Virus record (IMG/VR): IMGVR_UViG_3300032235_000482 | Location: 1-20,151 of that record | Source of the DNA: a virus | Reading direction: 5' to 3' (one strand) | Length of the DNA stretch: 20,151 bases | Shown: in pieces, positions 19,503 to 20,151 of the stretch | Position numbering within the stretch: position 1 is the first letter of the stretch | How the letters are laid out: every line of letters begins with the position of its first letter | Made by a program: the position numbers and the translations under genes | The notes under the pieces: model-generated | What the model saw: the letters and a program-made list of their open reading frames with translations, nothing else | The model's database searches: none | What the model was told of the DNA's origin: nothing

Positions 19503-19705
19503 AACACCTATGCGTGAAATGCCACGACAGCGTTGTGCCGCAAGCTCGGCGTCAGCTTGGGTATCTAACCTGTATGTCTTGTGGAGAGACAGCAGCATCT
19601 AAGGTTAGACACACCATCGCACCGATGCACAAGAGCAACTACATGCTGTTCACTGACCTGAACGATCTCAAAGGCATCAACAACAAGGGAGGGTTGCACC
19701 GATGA
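19499..19705 (+). CDS. Zinc-ribbon small phage protein, 68 aa
   Basis: ATG 19499 with AGGAG six bases upstream, overlapping the previous stop as ATGA. Cys pairs CVKC (5-8) and CMSC (25-28) separated by 16 residues make a likely zinc ribbon. After it comes the highly characteristic end HTIAPMHKSNYMLFTDLNDLKGINNKGG, which I recall from small proteins in many phages of aquatic bacteria. Palindrome copy 7 lies in the gene and encodes S-K-V-R. A role in binding nucleic acid or a host protein is plausible; none is established. Confidence 0.8.
   Translation: MKHLCVKCHDSVVPQARRQLGYLTCMSCGETAASKVRHTIAPMHKSNYMLFTDLNDLKGINNKGGLHR
19598..19609 (+). repeat. Palindrome variant TCTAAGGTTAGA, copy 7, inside a gene
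   Basis: Same sequence and orientation as the variant at 17412. It lies in the zinc-ribbon coding sequence and is the rightmost copy in the window. Confidence 0.75.
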
Positions 19706-19935
19706 ACGATGCCCTGTGGACGAGAGTAACCCCTCGTCAGTGGCAGTACGTGGACACCGATAGCGGGTGGGCACCTGAGCGCAGGTGGATGCCCCCCACC
19801 GCACAGATCATCATGAGTAGCCCCATCGAGTGGTGCTTCTACATCAACGCCATCTACATCGCAACATTTCCATCATGGGAAGAAGCGCGAGACGCCACGC
19901 CCATGCTCCTCAAACTTCACGGAACCGAATCATGA
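19702..19935 (+). CDS. Small early protein, 77 aa
   Basis: ATG 19702 overlaps the preceding TGA; GGGAGG is eight bases upstream. The protein is Trp/Pro-rich: MNDALWTRVTPRQWQYVDTD, then GWAPERRWMPPTAQIIMSSP and EWCFYINAIYIATFPSWEEA, a helix at the end. Its 'W-x-F-Y-I-N-x-x-Y-I-A-x-F-x-S-WEEA' pattern resembles the W-V-K...E-A-K folds of the earlier small proteins. Stop overlaps the next ATG. Unknown function. Confidence 0.75.
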   Translation: MNDALWTRVTPRQWQYVDTDSGWAPERRWMPPTAQIIMSSPIEWCFYINAIYIATFPSWEEARDATPMLLKLHGTES

Positions 19936-20151
19936 CACCCTATACCAAACTCCAATTCCACCTCGAACGCCACATGTACAAGCGAGGCCAGTTCAAAGGC
20001 GACGCCCCTGCCGACGCATCACTCCGGGGCAAGAACCACTTGCGGGTCATCAAGCAAGGCGGCAACATGTGCGTGAGAATGTGGAACACCAACATCATCA
20101 CGGTCACACCCGACAACCACATCCGCATCAGCATGGGTGGATGGTGGACAA
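19932..20151 (+). CDS. Early phage protein, 3' end outside the window
   Basis: ATG 19932 overlaps the previous TGA and the frame is open to the window end (73 codons). It begins MTPYTKLQFHLERHMYKRGQ, contains ADASLRGKNHLRVIKQGGNM and the strand block VRMWNTNIITVTPDNHIRIS then MGGWWT. The N-T-x-I-I-T-x-x-P-D-N-x-I-x-I-x-x-x-GW pattern is common in phage proteins of unknown role. Too little is visible to say more. Confidence 0.7.
   Translation, partial: MTPYTKLQFHLERHMYKRGQFKGDAPADASLRGKNHLRVIKQGGNMCVRMWNTNIITVTPDNHIRISMGGWWT

Overview
The window is part of a tailed double-stranded DNA phage (or prophage) genome. A small-subunit/large-subunit terminase pair, portal, scaffold, major capsid and head-tail adaptor genes lie in the order usual for podoviruses with P22/SU10-like portals. 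GC-rich codon use and the similarity of many small proteins to those of aquatic phages suggest a freshwater betaproteobacterial or other proteobacterial host; the host is inference. No integrase, tRNA, CRISPR array or insertion sequence was found.

Layout. Positions 1-15350 are one long leftward late region. Reading leftward from 15350 it holds terS, terL, portal, a small protein, a GroES-like protein, scaffold, a conserved unknown, a capsid-associated protein and the major capsid protein. A terminator and a free-standing HNH endonuclease follow. Then come two small virion proteins separated by a second terminator, a run of small basic or membrane proteins (about 3.9-5.6 kb), connector and adaptor proteins, and tail-side structural proteins. 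The last is an open-ended protein built of 20-residue repeats. Genes overlap by ATGA or are a few bases apart, so most are translationally coupled.

From 15351 to 17005 lies a regulatory heart with only one gene (a 180-aa protein of unknown function). It has a strong sigma70-like promoter, intrinsic terminators, an A-tract and AT-rich core, arrays of GTAAC words in nested inverted repeats, and C-rich 11-mers. Rightward genes follow: a small protein with a C-terminal helix-turn-helix, a coiled-coil protein, a second strong promoter with a long gene-poor leader (17930-18487), and an operon of six tightly packed small early proteins running off the right edge.

The most unusual feature is a dispersed 12-bp palindrome, TCTAAGCTTAGA. 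It occurs five times exactly, twice as TCTAAGGTTAGA and in several degenerate forms, all in the rightmost 4.6 kb and none seen in the 15.3 kb of late genes. Copies lie between genes, over gene junctions and inside coding sequence. This looks like the operator or stoperator set of a phage DNA-binding protein, possibly the helix-turn-helix protein encoded among them, or a replication/partition site family.
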